From an uncultured Granulicatella sp. (GTDB lineage Bacteria > Bacillota > Bacilli > Lactobacillales > Aerococcaceae), in assembly GCA_947254045.1 (NCBI GenBank), contig CAMYBO010000060.1, positions 1-7,364 of the forward strand: a DNA stretch of 7,364 nt. Direction: 5' to 3'. A program made the translations under genes and the position numbers. Positions within the stretch are counted from its first letter, which is position 1. Each line of letters begins with the position of its first letter. Positions 6,033-7,364 of the stretch are shown here, piece after piece. A model generated the notes under the pieces. It worked only from the letters and a program-made list of their open reading frames with translations, did not search any database and was not told the origin of the DNA.

Positions 6033-6841
6033 ATGAAAACTTTGACCACAAAAGAAGAACTTGGACTAGTTGCCAAAGATGTTTTCTATGAAGCGGGAGA
6101 TGACGAAGCATATAAACCTGTAACAATAAAAATTAATGAAGAATTAAAAACATTTTTAGAACAAACTAATGGTAGGCACGGAGTTGATAAAGAGTTTTTA
6201 ATACCAAGTAATGCAACGTTAAATAATCTTCATGTAGTAAGACTTGAAGATATAAAACCTAAATCCGATTACTAAGAATGTGAACTATTGGTTCAATTCT
6301 TTACAGAAAAAAGAAATTTCAAAGCTCTGTTGGATTTAGAAGAAAAGATAAAGACACAAGCGGAAGGCTTAACCGATTTAGAAAAAATTGAATTTTTAAA
6401 TAAATATATCACAGAGAATATAACTTACGACAAGGAACACAGATCGAGATCTGCCCTTGCCGCCACAATTACCCACAAAGGCACCTGTGTTGCATTTGCT
6501 CAGCTTTTTCTAATTTTAGGAGAAGCAATTGGTTTAAAAGTTGGTTGTATAAGTAGCGAGATAATGAAACATCGCTGGAACTATGTAAAAATCGGCGACG
6601 AAATCTACTACATCGACACAACTTTTAACGCAACAAATCCCATATCAAACAAACTTTTCTTCCAAACAAGCCCTATACATTTGGGAAAGGCTCCGGACCA
6701 AAGAATAGCGGTAAAACATATGAAATAGTGGCATCAGAAGAAGAAATTAGGAAGAACTATAAAGAAAATAAATGCAAAAAAATCAGACCTTGGTTGGGGT
6801 TAAGGGAAACAGCAAGCCTTTATAATAGCAAACATTATTGA
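6033..6841 (+). pseudogene. Transglutaminase-like (cysteine protease fold) gene with a nonsense codon and a frameshift
   Basis: Three pieces read as one gene. Piece one, 80 residues from ATG 6033 with TAGGAG at 6018-6023, ends at TAA 6273-6275. The same frame continues directly after the stop (ECELLVQFFTEKRNF) and carries a transglutaminase-type core: the Cys in THKGTCVAFAQLFLILGEA, the His in KHRWNYVKI, and the Asp in YYIDTTFN form a Cys-His-Asp triad. It stops at TAG 6726-6728. Around 6700 the coding frame shifts by one missing base, and the continuation is TYEIVASEEEIRKNYKENK to TGA at 6839-6841. A database might list 6033-6275 and a TTG-started 6288-6728 as separate small proteins. The absence of a ribosome binding site at 6288 and the shared frame argue for one broken gene. 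The N-terminal 80 residues match no family I recognise. No signal peptide is seen. Confidence 0.72.
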
Positions 6842-6916
6842 AAGGACTCAAAAGTTATCCACACTGATCATTTAAGCAATGGGAGTAGTTCTTACAAAAA
6901 TTTAAATAAATATTAT

Positions 6917-6955
6917 AAGACTTTTGGGTTAGTTTCCAGGAAGTCTTTTTATTTA
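6917..6955 (+). terminator. Terminator-like hairpin in the gene-poor stretch
   Basis: AAGACTT (6917-6923) pairs with AAGTCTT (6941-6947). Two T-G pairs extend the stem, then one mismatch and two G-C pairs. T's at 6946-6950 and ATTT follow. It lies 76 bases after the last stop of the transglutaminase-like remnant and could end its transcript. Its arms resemble the outer stem of the element before rlmD (AGACTTTT and GGAAGTCTTTT in both). From 6842 to about 7050 I see no other supported feature. Confidence 0.65.
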
Positions 6956-7051
6956 ATTACAATTGGATTTGTTCTTTCTTGTTCCGATAAGTGATAATGT
7001 TCCGGTTACATCGATATTATTTCGGGAAGATGTTACAATATAAGTGATTAA

Positions 7052-7310
7052 AGAAAAAATTTTAAACTCATAGCAGGAGATATCCGATAAGTAGTAAAAG
7101 AATTGGAAAATAAATAAGACATCATCGTGGTAGACCCACCAAGAGCAGGAATAGAGAAAAGACAATCAAAAAAATCACAGAATTCGGCGTAGAAAACATC
7201 CTCTACATCTCCTGCAATGCAATGAAATTCGTAGAAGATATAAAGACATTTAGAGAATGTGGCTACATGGAAAGATCTGCCACGGCGTCGACCAATTCCC
7301 AAGGACAAAA
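7052..7310 (+). pseudogene. 3' fragment of a second, divergent RlmD-family methyltransferase, multiply broken
   Basis: The pieces align to the C-terminal third of RlmD. Frame 1 reads NFKLIAGDIR, TAA (7088-7090), VVKELENK, TAA (7115-7117), then DIIVVDPPRAGIEK, where DPPRAG is the family motif. One A is missing from the run at 7157-7160; the next frame reads TIKKITEFGVENILYISCN with the catalytic Cys, then KFVEDIKTFRECGY. A second one-base loss near 7283 leads to VDQFPRTK. The intact rlmD upstream has the same order (DPPRKG, VSCNP, VDMFP), but the proteins differ clearly, so this is not a recent duplicate. Start and N-terminal two thirds are absent. The frame breaks before the catalytic Glu region and then changes into unrelated sequence. 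The gene is non-functional. Confidence 0.82.
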
Positions 7311-7364
7311 TATGATGATACCCTAGTAAGGAAGATTATCCAGAATGTTAGTGTTTATGATGAC
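7308..7364 (+). pseudogene. Possible C-terminal end of a serine site-specific recombinase, running off the right edge
   Basis: In frame with VDQFPRTK of the preceding fragment, the sequence continues KYDDTLVRKIIQNVSVYDD to the end of the window. RlmD proteins would have HVETV-like sequence with the catalytic Glu here. The pattern D-x-L-V-R-x-(I/L)-(I/V)-x-x-V-x-V-Y-(D/E) is how resolvase-family large serine recombinases often read near their C-terminus, before a FKSG-type ending that would lie outside the window. The match is only about 19 residues, so it is suggestive. If right, the methyltransferase fragment is joined to an integrase fragment exactly where integration into rlmD would occur. 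Confidence 0.45.

Noticed and set aside
6855..6863. Perfect DnaA-box sequence TTATCCACA
   Set aside because: Only one copy, with no cluster, AT-rich unwinding element or replication gene; not enough for an origin.
6953..7308. Minus-strand frames of 70 and 86 residues at the right end
   Set aside because: The + strand of much of this stretch carries clear RlmD motifs with the catalytic cysteine, so these are antisense shadows.
1..7364. CRISPR array, tRNA or rRNA genes, complete insertion sequence
   Set aside because: No regularly spaced repeats, no cloverleaf-like or rRNA-like sequence, and no transposase with terminal inverted repeats was seen.

Overview
The window reads as low-GC Gram-positive DNA, most likely from Lactobacillales. 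Codons are A/T-rich, AGGAG-type ribosome binding sites are strong, the RlmD has no visible iron-sulfur cysteines, and an RNA structure resembling the Lactobacillales '23S-methyl' motif sits in front of that gene. The species cannot be fixed from this sequence; a Carnobacteriaceae or Streptococcaceae-like host is a guess.

Left half (1-4329), chromosomal core on the + strand: the 3' part of a membrane-anchored YdcF/DUF218 protein with a clear terminator; an ABC exporter pair (ATPase, then a six-helix permease overlapping it by 8 bases) behind a promoter region with direct and inverted repeats; then rlmD, the 23S rRNA m5U methyltransferase, preceded by a long terminator-like structured leader and its own promoter. 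Two things are odd here. The ATPase carries a one-base frameshift at a seven-A run, which displaces its C-terminal domain. RlmD carries an extra tail of about 92 residues, starting 8 residues after its catalytic glutamate.

Right half (4330-7364), a decayed accessory region: a membrane-protein tail remnant, a class I SAM methyltransferase cut by one in-frame TAA, an apparently intact nucleoside phosphorylase, a transglutaminase-like gene with an in-frame TAA and a frameshift, a terminator-like hairpin, and finally the broken 3' end of a second, divergent RlmD-family gene. That last remnant runs straight into what looks like the C-terminal end of a serine recombinase at the right edge.

The best single reading is that the 3' end of rlmD is an insertion hotspot for integrative elements. 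An element using a serine recombinase would have inserted there and replaced the RlmD C-terminus with an element-borne tail. What remains to the right would be eroded cargo, including a piece of rlmD from another lineage brought in from an earlier host. The tail fusion, gene decay and second rlmD fragment are visible; the insertion history is inference. No RNA genes, CRISPR array or complete insertion sequence were seen.
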